64,000 bases of DNA from SAR86 cluster bacterium (GCA_023703575.1 CP097969.1:1025517-1089516); one strand, 5' to 3'; positions 35,716-44,751 are shown, counted from the stretch's first letter. Made by a program: numbers and translations. The notes: generated by a model from the letters alone, not told the origin.

Positions 35716-36321
35716 TTAATTAGGGCTAAATATTAAAATAAATTCTCTAAAGTGCTGATCAAATAGATTCATCTGCATGTTTAAACCTTCAAAAGATCTA
35801 ACCTTTAAAACTGCAGACAAAGCTGAATCATCAAAAATTTTGTTGCCACTCCCTTTTATTATTGTTGAAGATATAATCTCACCCGTAGGCACAAGATTAA
35901 TTTGGATTTCAGTCTTTAAATTAGAATTTAAATTTTTAGGTCTTTTCCAGTTAGCCATGACTTGTTTTTTTATTACATAAGAGTATTTCTCAACATCGGA
36001 TTGAGATACTTCCACTCTTTCTCGATTATCGGAAGTTTTAATATTTTTCAGAGCTTCAATTGCTTCTATGACTGAAGTACTGCTAGTGATCTCTATCTTT
36101 TCGGCCTCAACTTCCAAGATAGTCTTATTTGGAAGATCTTGTGTAATTTTGATGGGTTCTTTTTGGGTCTTTTTATTTTCAGCAAAGATAATATATGCAG
36201 TAATAGGTTTTTCCGCTTCAATATTAAATTTATCAAAGTCTATGGTGAAAAAATTTGAAAAGGATAAAACTATACCAAAATGAATAAATACTGATAAAAA
36301 GAGTGGAGCAAAATAGTTCAC
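35716..36321 (-). CDS. tolA: TolA-like energy-transducing protein (short form)
   Basis: Links the TolQR proton channel to Pal/TolB across the periplasm. 201 residues, about half of E. coli TolA (421). One N-terminal helix (about 7-27), a short linker with none of the long Lys/Ala helical domain II, and a C-terminal TonB/TolA-type domain with SYVIKKQVMANWKRP, GEIISSTIIKGSGN and FDDSALSAV. The position between tolR and tolB identifies it. It overlaps tolR by 4 bp. Confidence 0.9.
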   Translation of the reverse strand: MNYFAPLFLSVFIHFGIVLSFSNFFTIDFDKFNIEAEKPITAYIIFAENKKTQKEPIKITQDLPNKTILEVEAEKIEITSSTSVIEAIEALKNIKTSDNRERVEVSQSDVEKYSYVIKKQVMANWKRPKNLNSNLKTEIQINLVPTGEIISSTIIKGSGNKIFDDSALSAVLKVRSFEGLNMQMNLFDQHFREFILIFSPN

Positions 36322-36734
36322 TTAGATGTTATAGGTTGTGAGATTAATCCTATGTCACTAGCTCCGGCTATTTGTAACTCAGCCATAACAGTCATGACTC
36401 TATCGTACTTCACTTCACGATCACCTCTTATGACGACTTGTAAACCGGGACTAGCTTCAAAAATCTTCGACACAAAATTGTTCATCTCCTCAAGACTTAG
36501 AGATCTGTCTTTGGTGGATTCAGTTTCTAGAAAGATAGCACCATCTTTTTTAATGGAAATAATGAGAGGTTCATTATTCTTGACTGGTAGAGCCTCTGAG
36601 GACGATTCGGGAAGGTTTATTTGAATTCCTTGAACCATCAAAGGTGCAGATATCATAAAGATAACTAACAAAACCAGCATAACATCGATATAAGGAACAA
36701 CATTAATATCAGATATTAGATTTCTTCGTTTCAT
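36318..36734 (-). CDS. tolR: Proton channel subunit TolR (ExbD/TolR family)
   Basis: 138 residues with a single N-terminal helix carrying the essential aspartate in YIDVMLVLLVIFM (about residue 17), then a periplasmic domain ending SDIGLIS. Works with TolQ to couple proton flow to TolA. ATG overlaps the tolQ stop by 4 bp (ATGA), and its own stop overlaps tolA in the same way. Confidence 0.95.
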   Translation of the reverse strand: MKRRNLISDINVVPYIDVMLVLLVIFMISAPLMVQGIQINLPESSSEALPVKNNEPLIISIKKDGAIFLETESTKDRSLSLEEMNNFVSKIFEASPGLQVVIRGDREVKYDRVMTVMAELQIAGASDIGLISQPITSK

Positions 36735-37405
36735 TTTTTATCAGACTGCATATCTCGATGAAGAACCGATGAAAATTCCTCTTTAAATCCTTCAAAACTT
36801 GAAATGAGTCTATCAGAATCAGATATATACTTGTTGTAGGCGATTAAAGCAGGTATCGCTGCAAAAAGTCCTATCGCAGTTGCAATAAGAGCTTCAGAAA
36901 TACCAGGAGCTACTGCAGATAATGTTGCTTGAGATGAACCGGCTAACCCTCTGAACGAGTTCATTATGCCCCAAACCGTTCCAAACAAACCTATGTAAGG
37001 ACTCACAGAAGCAATAGTGGCTAAAAAAGGTAAATGTTTTTCAAGCAATGATTGCTCTTTTGTCAACGCAGCCTGCATATTTCTCTGCACACTTAATATG
37101 ATAGTATCAGAATCAATTTTTTCTGCAATGAGACGTTTGTAGTCAAGATATCCAACTTGAAAAATATATTCAGCCCCAATTGGTTCATGCTCCCCTTCTT
37201 GACTTGTTAAAAGTAAAGCTTCTAGTCCTGAATCTGACCAGAATCTAGTTTCAAAATCGAAGAATTCCTGATTTACTTTTTTTATGTAAATCCAACGCTC
37301 GAAAATTATCATCCATGAGACAAGAGATGCAAGAATTAGAATCACTATGACAGATTTAACTACAATGCTTGCATTTAAAAATAATTCTAAAATTGAGAGA
37401 TCCAT
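36731..37405 (-). CDS. tolQ: Proton channel subunit TolQ (MotA/TolQ/ExbB family)
   Basis: 224 residues with three membrane helices: about 12-34, and the conserved pair containing ATIASVSPYIGLFGTVWGI and APGISEALIATAIGLFAAIPA (each quoted in part), which line the channel. Inner-membrane motor for Tol-Pal. It follows ybgC by 4 bp, and is first of the tolQRAB-pal-cpoB set. Confidence 0.96.
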   Translation of the reverse strand: MDLSILELFLNASIVVKSVIVILILASLVSWMIIFERWIYIKKVNQEFFDFETRFWSDSGLEALLLTSQEGEHEPIGAEYIFQVGYLDYKRLIAEKIDSDTIILSVQRNMQAALTKEQSLLEKHLPFLATIASVSPYIGLFGTVWGIMNSFRGLAGSSQATLSAVAPGISEALIATAIGLFAAIPALIAYNKYISDSDRLISSFEGFKEEFSSVLHRDMQSDKK

Positions 37406-37409
37406 ATAA

Positions 37410-37808
37410 TTATAAAAGTAATTTTTTCATTCCTTTGTATAAATATTCAGGAAGTGCTGAAGGAGTAAAAGTTATAGGATCTAAGCTACCGCATTTAATA
37501 TTCGCTTCAGTAATCAAGGAATCATTTACATATGCGGTTTGTTTAAAATCAAAACTTACTTTTCCAAGCTTTGACAATTCAGTTCTCACTTTAACAGAGT
37601 CATCTAACTTTGCTGGCTTTATAAGTTTTAGCTCGAGACTCCTGACAATAAATATAATACCTTCCTGCATAAGCTTCATTTGTTCGTAACCAACTTCTCT
37701 TAAATACTCGGTTCTGGCTCTTTCAAAAAATTTCAGATAGTTAGCATAATATACAACACCTTGTGCATCTGTATCTTCGTAATAAATTCTTAAGTGATAA
37801 TCCTTCAT
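37410..37808 (-). CDS. ybgC: Tol-Pal-associated acyl-CoA thioesterase YbgC
   Basis: Hot-dog-fold thioesterase. 132 residues. YYEDTDAQGVVYYANYLKF near the N-terminus is the family signature with the catalytic Asp (about residue 14), followed by FFERARTEYLRE. Genomic position upstream of tolQ is standard. ATG overlaps the stop of the upstream nuclease gene by one base. Confidence 0.95.
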   Translation of the reverse strand: MKDYHLRIYYEDTDAQGVVYYANYLKFFERARTEYLREVGYEQMKLMQEGIIFIVRSLELKLIKPAKLDDSVKVRTELSKLGKVSFDFKQTAYVNDSLITEANIKCGSLDPITFTPSALPEYLYKGMKKLLL

Positions 37809-38224
37809 TAGTCTATTTGTTCATGATCAGCTATATCGTTAGCATAAAGTTCTTTTAGGAGAAAAATAAAGTCATCCCATAATAGATCTGCTGTAAAAGG
37901 TGAATCTAAATGAAGTGAAGGATTAATGGCTCCTAGAGGCACTCTAACTTTAATTGGCCTTCTATCGAATTTGTATACTAAAGCAGGGATTCCTTTATTT
38001 TTTGTAGCCTCTAAGACTTGCTTCCACCAAGCATCTAATGGTTCAGCTCCAGATCCATATCTCTTACATTCGAGATACCACCTTCCCAATATTAAATCAG
38101 GTAAATGCTTCTCTCTGGTTTGCTCGAGTACTCTTCTAATACTATTTCTCAAATTCAAATCATTAGTCAACAAATTAGCCACTTCTCTTTCGAAAGAAGC
38201 CCCTTTATTTCTAGAATTTGTCAT
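37808..38224 (-). CDS. PD-(D/E)XK nuclease, Holliday-junction-resolvase-like, at the ruvC position
   Basis: Probable endonuclease of the PD-(D/E)XK fold. From the ATG at 38224 (1 bp after the yebC stop) it has 138 residues. Conserved acidic N-terminal helix with E12 (SFEREV), then D43 (LPDLIL), E52 and K54 (LECKRY): the E...D...ExK active site of archaeal Hjc and related phage resolvases. A FDRRP segment follows. In most gammaproteobacteria yebC is followed by ruvC-ruvA-ruvB and then ybgC/tolQ; here this gene alone fills that gap. Resolvase activity is inference. Confidence 0.75.
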   Translation of the reverse strand: MTNSRNKGASFEREVANLLTNDLNLRNSIRRVLEQTREKHLPDLILGRWYLECKRYGSGAEPLDAWWKQVLEATKNKGIPALVYKFDRRPIKVRVPLGAINPSLHLDSPFTADLLWDDFIFLLKELYANDIADHEQID

Positions 38225-38225
38225 A

Positions 38226-38972
38226 TTAATCCAATTGATCCAGCATGCCTTCAGCAAACTCTATATTGGAGGTAACATTTTGAGTATCGTCAAGGTCTTC
38301 AAGCATTTCAAGCAGCTTAAACACCTTCAAAGAGGTATCTAAATCGGCTTTGACAGTTGTCTCTGGAATTAAGGCTACATCAGAATCAATAAGATCAATT
38401 TCCTTCTCCAACAGAGCTTTTTTTATATTTTCAAAATCTTCTGGTGAGGAGCTCACTGTTATACTATCGTCTTCATTTACTTCAATATCTTCAGCTCCAG
38501 CTTCAATTGAAATCTCCATTACCTGGTCTGCATCTTGATCAGGGGCAGTATTTATTAAGCCTTTTTTTTCAAACAGGTAAGATACGGACCCGTTAGTTCC
38601 TAGATTACCACCTGATTTTGTGAATGCATGTCTTACTTCAGCTACTGTGCGATTATTATTATCTGTCATAGATTCTACAATTATTGCTATTCCGCCTGGT
38701 CCATATCCTTCAAAACTTACTTCCTCTAAATTTTCACCTTCTAAGCCACCAGCTCCTCTTTGAATAGCTCTTTCAATAGTATCTTTAGTCATATTTGCAG
38801 CTAAAGCCTTATCAACTGCAGTACGCAGTCTTGGATTATCATCTGTTACCCCACCACCAAGCTTTGCCGCAACTGTAAGTTCTCTGATTAATACAGAAAA
38901 AATCTTGCCTCTCTTAGCATCCTGTCTCCCTTTTCGATGCTTAATATTTGCCCACTTTGAATGACCAGCCAC
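38226..38972 (-). CDS. yebC: YebC/PmpR family protein (TACO1 family)
   Basis: Ribosome-associated or DNA-binding regulator; relatives relieve stalling at proline stretches or act as transcription factors. 248 residues, starting with GTG as MAGHSKWANIKHRKGRQDAKRGK (quoted in part), the invariant family N-terminus. GPGGIAIIVE and NGSVSYLFEKKG follow. aspS ends immediately before its start and the ruvC-site nuclease follows, consistent with the aspS-yebC-ruv neighbourhood. Confidence 0.96.
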   Translation of the reverse strand: MAGHSKWANIKHRKGRQDAKRGKIFSVLIRELTVAAKLGGGVTDDNPRLRTAVDKALAANMTKDTIERAIQRGAGGLEGENLEEVSFEGYGPGGIAIIVESMTDNNNRTVAEVRHAFTKSGGNLGTNGSVSYLFEKKGLINTAPDQDADQVMEISIEAGAEDIEVNEDDSITVSSSPEDFENIKKALLEKEIDLIDSDVALIPETTVKADLDTSLKVFKLLEMLEDLDDTQNVTSNIEFAEGMLDQLD

Positions 38973-40748
38973 TTAATCCTCCTTTTCTAGTCCATGGAAC
39001 CTAATATGTAATTCTTCAAGTTGTTCCTGCGCAGCTTGTCCTGGTGCCTCAGTAAGTAAACAAGATGCTGTTTGAGTTTTAGGAAAGGCGATTACATCCC
39101 TTATAGAATCCGAACCAGTCATAAGCATAATCATTCTATCAAAACCAATTGCCAGTCCTGCATGCGGCGGACAGCCGTGCTGTAATGCTGCAATTAAGAA
39201 ACCAAATTTCTCTTCTGCCTCTTTCTCATTAATACTGAGAAGCTTCAAAACAGTCTCTTGCATCAATCTATCATGTATTCTTACAGAACCGCCTCCAAGC
39301 TCAGTACCATTTAAAACAATATCATATGCCTCTGTTAAAGCGCCAAGCGGGTTGTTTTTTAGTTCATCTGCAGTACATTTCGGAGCAGTAAATGGATGAT
39401 GTAATGGCGTTAAATCTCCACTTTTATTTTTCTCAAACATTGGAAAATCTACTACCCAGCATGGTGCCCATTCACAAGTAAGTAAATCAAGATCTTTTGC
39501 GATGAGATCCCGCAACGCAGCCAATGAATCATTCACAATATTTCTTTTTCCTGCTCCAAAGAAAATAATATCTCCTTCCTGAACTTCTAAAGATGATACT
39601 AAAGACTCTATGATGGAATCCTCTATAAATTTTATAATTGGCGACTGAAGTCCCTCTTTTCCTTTCGAGGGATCTTCTACCCTTATGTAGGCTAGTCCTT
39701 TTGCACCATAGTTTCCAACAAACTCTGTATAGTCATCTATTTGTTTCCTAGTTAATAACCTACCATTAGGTACTTTAATCGCTGCAATTCTCGAATCTTT
39801 GTCATTCGCTGGTTCATTAAAAACCTTAAAATCACATTCTTTAAACAATTCTTTTACTTCAATTAACTCTAGAGGATTTCTTAGGTCTGGTTTATCAATA
39901 CCATATTTCTCAATAGCTTCACGGTATGTGATCTCTATAAACTCTCCTAAATCAACTGACAATGATTCTTTAAATACTTGCTTAATCATCTTGGTTATTA
40001 AGCTCATAACCTCTTTAGAATCTACGAAGGACATTTCTATGTCTAATTGTGTAAATTCTGGCTGTCGATCAGCCCTTAAATCCTCATCTCTGAAACATTT
40101 AGCAAATTGAAAATACTTTTCAAAACCGGAAGCCATTAATGTTTGCTTAAATAATTGTGGAGACTGAGGTAAAGCAAAGAATTGACCTGGAAATGTTCTG
40201 CTGGGAACTAAATAATCTCGTGCACCTTCCGGCGTTGCTTTAGTTAAAAGAGGTGTTTCTATTTCAATAAAATCTTCATTATCTAGGTAGCTTCTGAGTG
40301 AGGTTGATACTTTTGATCTTAGTCTGAGATTATCTTGCATTTCAGTCCGTCTCAAATCCAAGAATCTAAATTTTAAGCGTGTCTCTTCTCCAACCGATGA
40401 ATATTCATCTAATTGAAAAGGTATTGGCAAAGATGGGTTTAGAATCTCAAGATCAGAAGCAATAATCTCTACCTCTCCCGTTACTAAATTATCATTAGCC
40501 GTGCCGACTGGCCTCTCTCTTACTACCCCTTTTGAGAATATTACAAATTCATTTCTACAAGTCTCTGCCAAGGAAAATGTGTCTTTAGATTCTGGGTTAT
40601 AGACAACTTGAACCAATCCGTCTTCATCTCTTATATCAAAAAAGATTACACCGCCATGATCCCGCCTTCTCTGAATCCAGCCCGAAATTGCAATCTCTTG
40701 GCCTATTAAGTCTGCAGTAACTTGGTTACATTTATGCGTTCTTTTCAT
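38973..40748 (-). CDS. aspS: Aspartyl-tRNA synthetase
   Basis: Class II synthetase. 591 residues, bacterial length. OB-fold anticodon domain at the N-terminus (GWIQRRRDHGGVIFFDIRD), class II motif 2 FRDEDLRADRQPEFTQLD, bacterial GAD insertion in the middle, and motif 3 GLAIGFDRMIMLMTG. ATG overlaps the FmdB-like gene by 4 bp (ATGA). Discriminating versus non-discriminating activity toward tRNA-Asn cannot be judged here. Confidence 0.97.
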   Translation of the reverse strand: MKRTHKCNQVTADLIGQEIAISGWIQRRRDHGGVIFFDIRDEDGLVQVVYNPESKDTFSLAETCRNEFVIFSKGVVRERPVGTANDNLVTGEVEIIASDLEILNPSLPIPFQLDEYSSVGEETRLKFRFLDLRRTEMQDNLRLRSKVSTSLRSYLDNEDFIEIETPLLTKATPEGARDYLVPSRTFPGQFFALPQSPQLFKQTLMASGFEKYFQFAKCFRDEDLRADRQPEFTQLDIEMSFVDSKEVMSLITKMIKQVFKESLSVDLGEFIEITYREAIEKYGIDKPDLRNPLELIEVKELFKECDFKVFNEPANDKDSRIAAIKVPNGRLLTRKQIDDYTEFVGNYGAKGLAYIRVEDPSKGKEGLQSPIIKFIEDSIIESLVSSLEVQEGDIIFFGAGKRNIVNDSLAALRDLIAKDLDLLTCEWAPCWVVDFPMFEKNKSGDLTPLHHPFTAPKCTADELKNNPLGALTEAYDIVLNGTELGGGSVRIHDRLMQETVLKLLSINEKEAEEKFGFLIAALQHGCPPHAGLAIGFDRMIMLMTGSDSIRDVIAFPKTQTASCLLTEAPGQAAQEQLEELHIRFHGLEKED

Positions 40749-41023
40749 TTCTTTTCAGATGATACTTTTTTTGTCGATGAATCTTTTTTTTCTTTAGGCT
40801 TTGGAGATGACTGAGTTTCGTTATCGCTTTTAGCAATATTTTTTTTATTTCCTGTTTTAAAGTCTGTTTCATACCATCCTGTTCCTTTAAGTCTAAATGA
40901 TGGAGCTGTAGGCATCTGAATCAGATCAGGATTTTCTTTCTTAAATTGGTCTAGCTCTGAAATTCGCATTTGTTTCTCAAAAACCTCATCGGTTTTTGTA
41001 TTCTTAAATATATATGTCGGCAT
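40745..41023 (-). CDS. FmdB-like protein lacking its zinc-ribbon cysteines
   Basis: 92 residues. MPTYIFKNTKTDEVFEKQM and FRLKGTGWYETDFK match the FmdB/CxxC zinc-ribbon family, which normally sits upstream of aspS, as here. Family members usually have two CxxC pairs (YxCxxCG and CPxCG); this protein contains no cysteine at all, so it cannot bind zinc in that way. A lysine/serine-rich tail follows residue 62. Its function is unknown; the gene overlaps aspS by 4 bp. Confidence 0.82.
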   Translation of the reverse strand: MPTYIFKNTKTDEVFEKQMRISELDQFKKENPDLIQMPTAPSFRLKGTGWYETDFKTGNKKNIAKSDNETQSSPKPKEKKDSSTKKVSSEKK

Positions 41024-41062
41024 AAACGATAATTAAATAAATAATGTTGAATCTCAGTTCAA

Positions 41063-41091
41063 TTGGTAATTATAGCAATTTTAATTATATA
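41063..41091 (+). promoter_or_regulatory. Probable promoter of proS
   Basis: TTGGTA (41063-41068), 17 bp, TATATA (41086-41091), about 45 bp before the preferred proS ATG. A minus-strand TATAAT (41069-41074) for the fmdB-aspS unit lies inside the same stretch, so the two divergent promoters overlap. Motif-based. Confidence 0.45.
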
Positions 41092-41135
41092 GATTCTCGA
41101 AAACTAGCTATATGTTAGTATTACCAAGCTACTTT

Positions 41136-42410
41136 ATGAAAGCTTCACACTTAATCTTAGGCACTCAAAGAGAAAATCCTGCTGATGCAGAGATAATTAG
41201 CCATCAACTCATGATTAGGGCTGGTCTGATTAGACAAGTTTCATCTGGAATATATAACTGGCTTCCATTAGGAAAAAAAGTACTTCAAAAAGTAGAGAAT
41301 ATCATCAGAAAAGGTATGAACGATTCAGGAGCCCAGGAAATCTTGATGCCTATGGTCCAGCCAGCTTCGCTGTGGGAAGAATCTGGAAGAATTGATAAGT
41401 ATGGACAAGAGCTTTTAGTATTTTTTGACCGACACGAGAATAAATTCTGCCTTGGGCCAACCCACGAGGAAATAATTACTGATTTATGTAAAAATCTCAT
41501 AACCAGTTATAAACAACTTCCTTTAAATTTATATCAAATTCAAACCAAATTTCGGGATGAAATAAGACCTAGATTCGGAGTTATGAGATCCAGAGAATTC
41601 ATTATGAAAGATGCGTATTCTTTTGATCTTGATAAAGAAGGTATGGATAAAAGTTACTCTATTATGAAGGAAGCATACATACAAATATTCGATGCCTTAG
41701 GATTAGATTACAGAATTGTCAAAGCAGATAGTGGCGCTATAGGTGGCTCTGATTCAGAAGAATTTCACGTTCTTGCAGATTCGGGGGAAGACCTTCTAGC
41801 TTTCAGTGACAAAAGTGATTACGCAATTAATGCAGAGCTTTTGGCGGAACTTCAAGAAGGCCAAGACCCTGCTTCACTAGAGGGTATGCTCAGTCCAGAT
41901 GGTAAAGGATTGCTAAAGTTAAAAAGAGGAATTGAAGTTGGACATATATTCAAACTTGGAAGTAAGTACTCTGAGGTTCTAAACCTGAGGATTCAAGGTG
42001 AAGATAAAGATATATATCCTGAAATGGGATGTTACGGAATCGGAGCTTCAAGAATAGTGGCAGCTTCGATTGAACAAAACTATGATGATAGAGGAATTAT
42101 ATGGCCAAAATCTCTAGCTCCTTTTGAAGTAGCTATAGTTGAAGTTAATCAAAAGAATAAAGAGGAAATAAAACTAAAATGCTCAGAAATATATCAATTA
42201 CTAATAGATAATGAGATTGACGTGCTTTGGGATGATAGAGATAAAAGGCCCGGAGTAAAGTTTGCAGACATGGAAGTTATAGGAATTCCTGTCATAATAA
42301 TTATCGGTGAAAGAACTATAGAAACCGGTGAAATTGAATTGAAGGGGAGACTTGATGAGAAGCCTAGGTTAGTTTCTCATCAAGATCTTGTTTCAATTAT
42401 TAAAAGCTAG
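41136..42410 (+). CDS. proS: Prolyl-tRNA synthetase lacking the INS editing domain
   Basis: Class II synthetase charging tRNA-Pro. The ATG at 41136 (MKASHLILGTQRENPADAE) aligns position for position with E. coli ProS; an ATG at 41112 is the longer option. The protein has 424 residues against 572 in E. coli. Motif 2 (FRDEIRPRFGVMRSREF) and motif 3 (GCYGIGASRIVAA) are intact. Between SDYAINAELLAE and SPDGKGLLKLKRG only about 17 residues remain where the ~180-residue editing insertion (INS) normally sits, so misacylated Ala-tRNA-Pro could not be cleared in cis. Its stop overlaps convergent thiolase. Confidence 0.95.
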   Translation: MKASHLILGTQRENPADAEIISHQLMIRAGLIRQVSSGIYNWLPLGKKVLQKVENIIRKGMNDSGAQEILMPMVQPASLWEESGRIDKYGQELLVFFDRHENKFCLGPTHEEIITDLCKNLITSYKQLPLNLYQIQTKFRDEIRPRFGVMRSREFIMKDAYSFDLDKEGMDKSYSIMKEAYIQIFDALGLDYRIVKADSGAIGGSDSEEFHVLADSGEDLLAFSDKSDYAINAELLAELQEGQDPASLEGMLSPDGKGLLKLKRGIEVGHIFKLGSKYSEVLNLRIQGEDKDIYPEMGCYGIGASRIVAASIEQNYDDRGIIWPKSLAPFEVAIVEVNQKNKEEIKLKCSEIYQLLIDNEIDVLWDDRDKRPGVKFADMEVIGIPVIIIIGERTIETGEIELKGRLDEKPRLVSHQDLVSIIKS

Positions 42411-43585
42411 CTGATTCTTTCAATTATCATTGCGTTGGCAGTGCCTCCGCCTTCACAAATCGCTTGTAAACCAAACCTAGCTTCCCTTCTTTCTAATTCA
42501 TGTAACAAGGTAGTCATAAGTTTTGCTCCTGTTCCTCCTAATGGATGACCAAGAGCCATTGCTCCGCCGTTAACATTTAATTTGCCTAAATCAGCATTTA
42601 ATTCTTTTGCCCAAGCCAACGGAACTGGAGCAAAAGCCTCATTCACTTCATACAAATCTATATCTTCGATAGACATAGATGCCTTTTCTAATACATTTTT
42701 TGAAGCAGGTATCGGTCCAGTCAACATAATTACTGGATCATCGCCTGCTAAAGCTAAAGCTACTACCTTTGCCCTTGGTTTAAGTCCAAGCTTTTTAAGA
42801 CCAGCATCATTTACAAGCATAACTGCAGCTGCTCCGTCACAAATTTGGCTTGATGTTCCGGCTGTTAAAACTCCTTCATCAGTTAGAGTATTCAAACCAG
42901 AAAGACTTTCTTTACTTGCATCAAATCTAATGCCTTCATCCACAGTGACCATCTCCTTCTCACCATTAGGAAGATCTCCCTCTACAGGAACTATTTCTCT
43001 ATCAAAAAAGCCACTTTCTGTTGCATTAATAGCTTTTTGGTGACTCGCCAAAGCAAAGCTATCCAATTCTTCTCTTGGCATTTTCCATCTTTCAGCCATC
43101 ATTTCAGCCCCAGTGAATTGGCTAAATTGCACGCCAGGATATCTCTTACTAGTACCCTTGCCTCCAAAAGGTTGACCATGCCCTGCATTAAAGCTATCAA
43201 TGATTGCTGCCCCAATGGGCACTTGACTCATTACCTCTACTCCGCCAGCTATAACTATATCCTGCGTTTCAGACATGACTGCCTGTGCAGCAAAGTGAAT
43301 TGCTTGTTGAGAAGAACCACATTGCCTATCAACTGTTGTACCTGGAACTGATTCAGGTAAAGAAGAGGCTAATACAGCTGTTCTTGCTATATTTCCTGAT
43401 TGCGCACCAGACTGACTGACACACCCAAAAATTACATCATCAATCATTTCGGGCTGAGCTCCGGTTCTTTCTACTATTTCATCCAGAACGAGTGCTCCTA
43501 GATCAGCAGGATGCCACTGACTAAGCTTTCCATTTTTCCTACCGCCTGGTGTTCTTACTGCACCGACTATATATGCATTCCCCAT
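42407..43585 (-). CDS. Acetyl-CoA C-acyltransferase (thiolase)
   Basis: Condenses or cleaves beta-ketoacyl-CoA. 392 residues. The acyl-binding cysteine is in VDRQCGSSQQ (about residue 88), the NEAFAPVP and GHPLGGTGAK blocks hold the catalytic histidine, and the second cysteine is in CEGGGTANAM. AAGGAG lies ahead of the ATG. Whether it is biosynthetic or beta-oxidative is unclear. A monocistronic gene between proS and the recA terminator; no hydratase/dehydrogenase partner is beside it. Confidence 0.93.
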   Translation of the reverse strand: MGNAYIVGAVRTPGGRKNGKLSQWHPADLGALVLDEIVERTGAQPEMIDDVIFGCVSQSGAQSGNIARTAVLASSLPESVPGTTVDRQCGSSQQAIHFAAQAVMSETQDIVIAGGVEVMSQVPIGAAIIDSFNAGHGQPFGGKGTSKRYPGVQFSQFTGAEMMAERWKMPREELDSFALASHQKAINATESGFFDREIVPVEGDLPNGEKEMVTVDEGIRFDASKESLSGLNTLTDEGVLTAGTSSQICDGAAAVMLVNDAGLKKLGLKPRAKVVALALAGDDPVIMLTGPIPASKNVLEKASMSIEDIDLYEVNEAFAPVPLAWAKELNADLGKLNVNGGAMALGHPLGGTGAKLMTTLLHELERREARFGLQAICEGGGTANAMIIERIS

Positions 43586-43604
43586 AATATCTCCTTAATT
43601 TTCA

Positions 43605-43632
43605 TAAAAGTGGCGACTCAATTGGTCGCCAC
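43605..43632 (-). terminator. Rho-independent terminator after recA
   Basis: Perfect 8 bp stem GTGGCGAC / GTCGCCAC with a 7 nt loop (arms 43625-43632 and 43610-43617), followed on the minus strand by TTTTAT. It lies about 40 bp downstream of the recA stop and upstream of the thiolase start. The T-run is on the minus strand only, so it serves recA. Confidence 0.85.
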
Positions 43633-43674
43633 ATTTGAATCCTATAACAAAATAGGTATTTTGAGAAAGAGTAA

Positions 43675-44694
43675 TTAATCCTCCTTGTTAATGGAATCCA
43701 TTACACGCTTTTCTATCGTCTTCAGTAATTTAGGATTTTGTTCAAGAAACTCGATGGAGTTAGCCTTGCCTTGTCCTATTTTCTCACCTTCGTAACTATA
43801 CCAAGCACCTGCCTTTTCTATGATATCTAGATCAGCTCCTTTATCAATTAGCTCTCCCAATCTATTTATCCCTTTGTTGTAAAGTATCTGAAATTCTGCC
43901 TGTTTAAAAGGTGGTGATACTTTATTTTTGACGACCTTCACTCGAGTTTCATTGCCTACAGCCTCATCACCATCTTTAACAGTGCCGATTCTTCTTATAT
44001 CCATTCTCACAGAGGAATAAAACTTGAGAGCATTTCCTCCTGCAGTCGTTTCCGGACTTCCAAACATGACTCCTATTTTGTGTCTTATTTGATTTATAAA
44101 TATGACCAAGGTATCAGACTTCTGAACATTTCCAGTAATCTTCCTAAGAGCTTGTGACATTAATCTTGCTTGCAGACCAACATGATGGTCTCCCATCTCT
44201 CCTTCTATTTCAGCTTTAGGAACTAATGCTGCTACAGAATCAATAACCAATATATCGATCCCGCCAGATGAAACCATAATATCTGCAACTTCTAAAGCTT
44301 GCTCACCGGTATCAGGTTGCGAAACTAACAATTCATCAACGTTTACTCCCAGTTTTTCAGCATAAATGGGATCTAATGCATGCTCAGCATCTATAAATGC
44401 CGCAGTACCACCTAATTTTTGGCATTGTGCTATCACTTCAAGAGTAAGTGTTGTTTTACCAGAAGACTCCGGGCCATAAATCTCAACGATTCTTCCTCTG
44501 GGAAGTCCACCTATGCCCAATGCAATATCTAGCCCTAATGATCCAGTTGGAATAGCAGGAACTTTTTCATGCCTCTTTTCTCCCATACGCATGACAGTCC
44601 CTGAACCAAACTGTCTCTCAATTTGGCCTAATGCGCTATCTAGCTGCTTGGATTTATCTACTTCTTTTATGTCAGTCACCTTTTTATGAGCCAT
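43675..44694 (-). CDS. recA: RecA recombinase
   Basis: Strand-exchange ATPase and LexA co-protease. 339 residues. Walker [10 protein letters not shown] (74-82), Walker [10 protein letters not shown], the MAW-type [12 protein letters not shown] segment (loop L1/L2 with [17 protein letters not shown]) and a C-terminal acidic end (NKED). ACGGAG precedes the ATG by 7 bp. A near-perfect LexA box lies 40 bp upstream, so SOS control is likely. Followed by an intrinsic terminator, so it is transcribed alone; recX is not next to it. Confidence 0.98.
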   Translation of the reverse strand: MAHKKVTDIKEVDKSKQLDSALGQIERQFGSGTVMRMGEKRHEKVPAIPTGSLGLDIALGIGGLPRGRIVEIYGPESSGKTTLTLEVIAQCQKLGGTAAFIDAEHALDPIYAEKLGVNVDELLVSQPDTGEQALEVADIMVSSGGIDILVIDSVAALVPKAEIEGEMGDHHVGLQARLMSQALRKITGNVQKSDTLVIFINQIRHKIGVMFGSPETTAGGNALKFYSSVRMDIRRIGTVKDGDEAVGNETRVKVVKNKVSPPFKQAEFQILYNKGINRLGELIDKGADLDIIEKAGAWYSYEGEKIGQGKANSIEFLEQNPKLLKTIEKRVMDSINKED

Positions 44695-44722
44695 AATATT
44701 TCTCCGTTTAGAATATTATTGC

Positions 44723-44751
44723 ATTATACAAAATACTGTATAAATGAACAG
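44723..44751 (-). promoter_or_regulatory. recA promoter
   Basis: Minus-strand TATAAT at 44723-44728. The -35 region at 16-17 bp spacing (around TGTTCA) is embedded in the LexA box, so bound LexA would block RNA polymerase. Distance from -10 to the recA ATG is about 28 bp. Confidence 0.6.
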
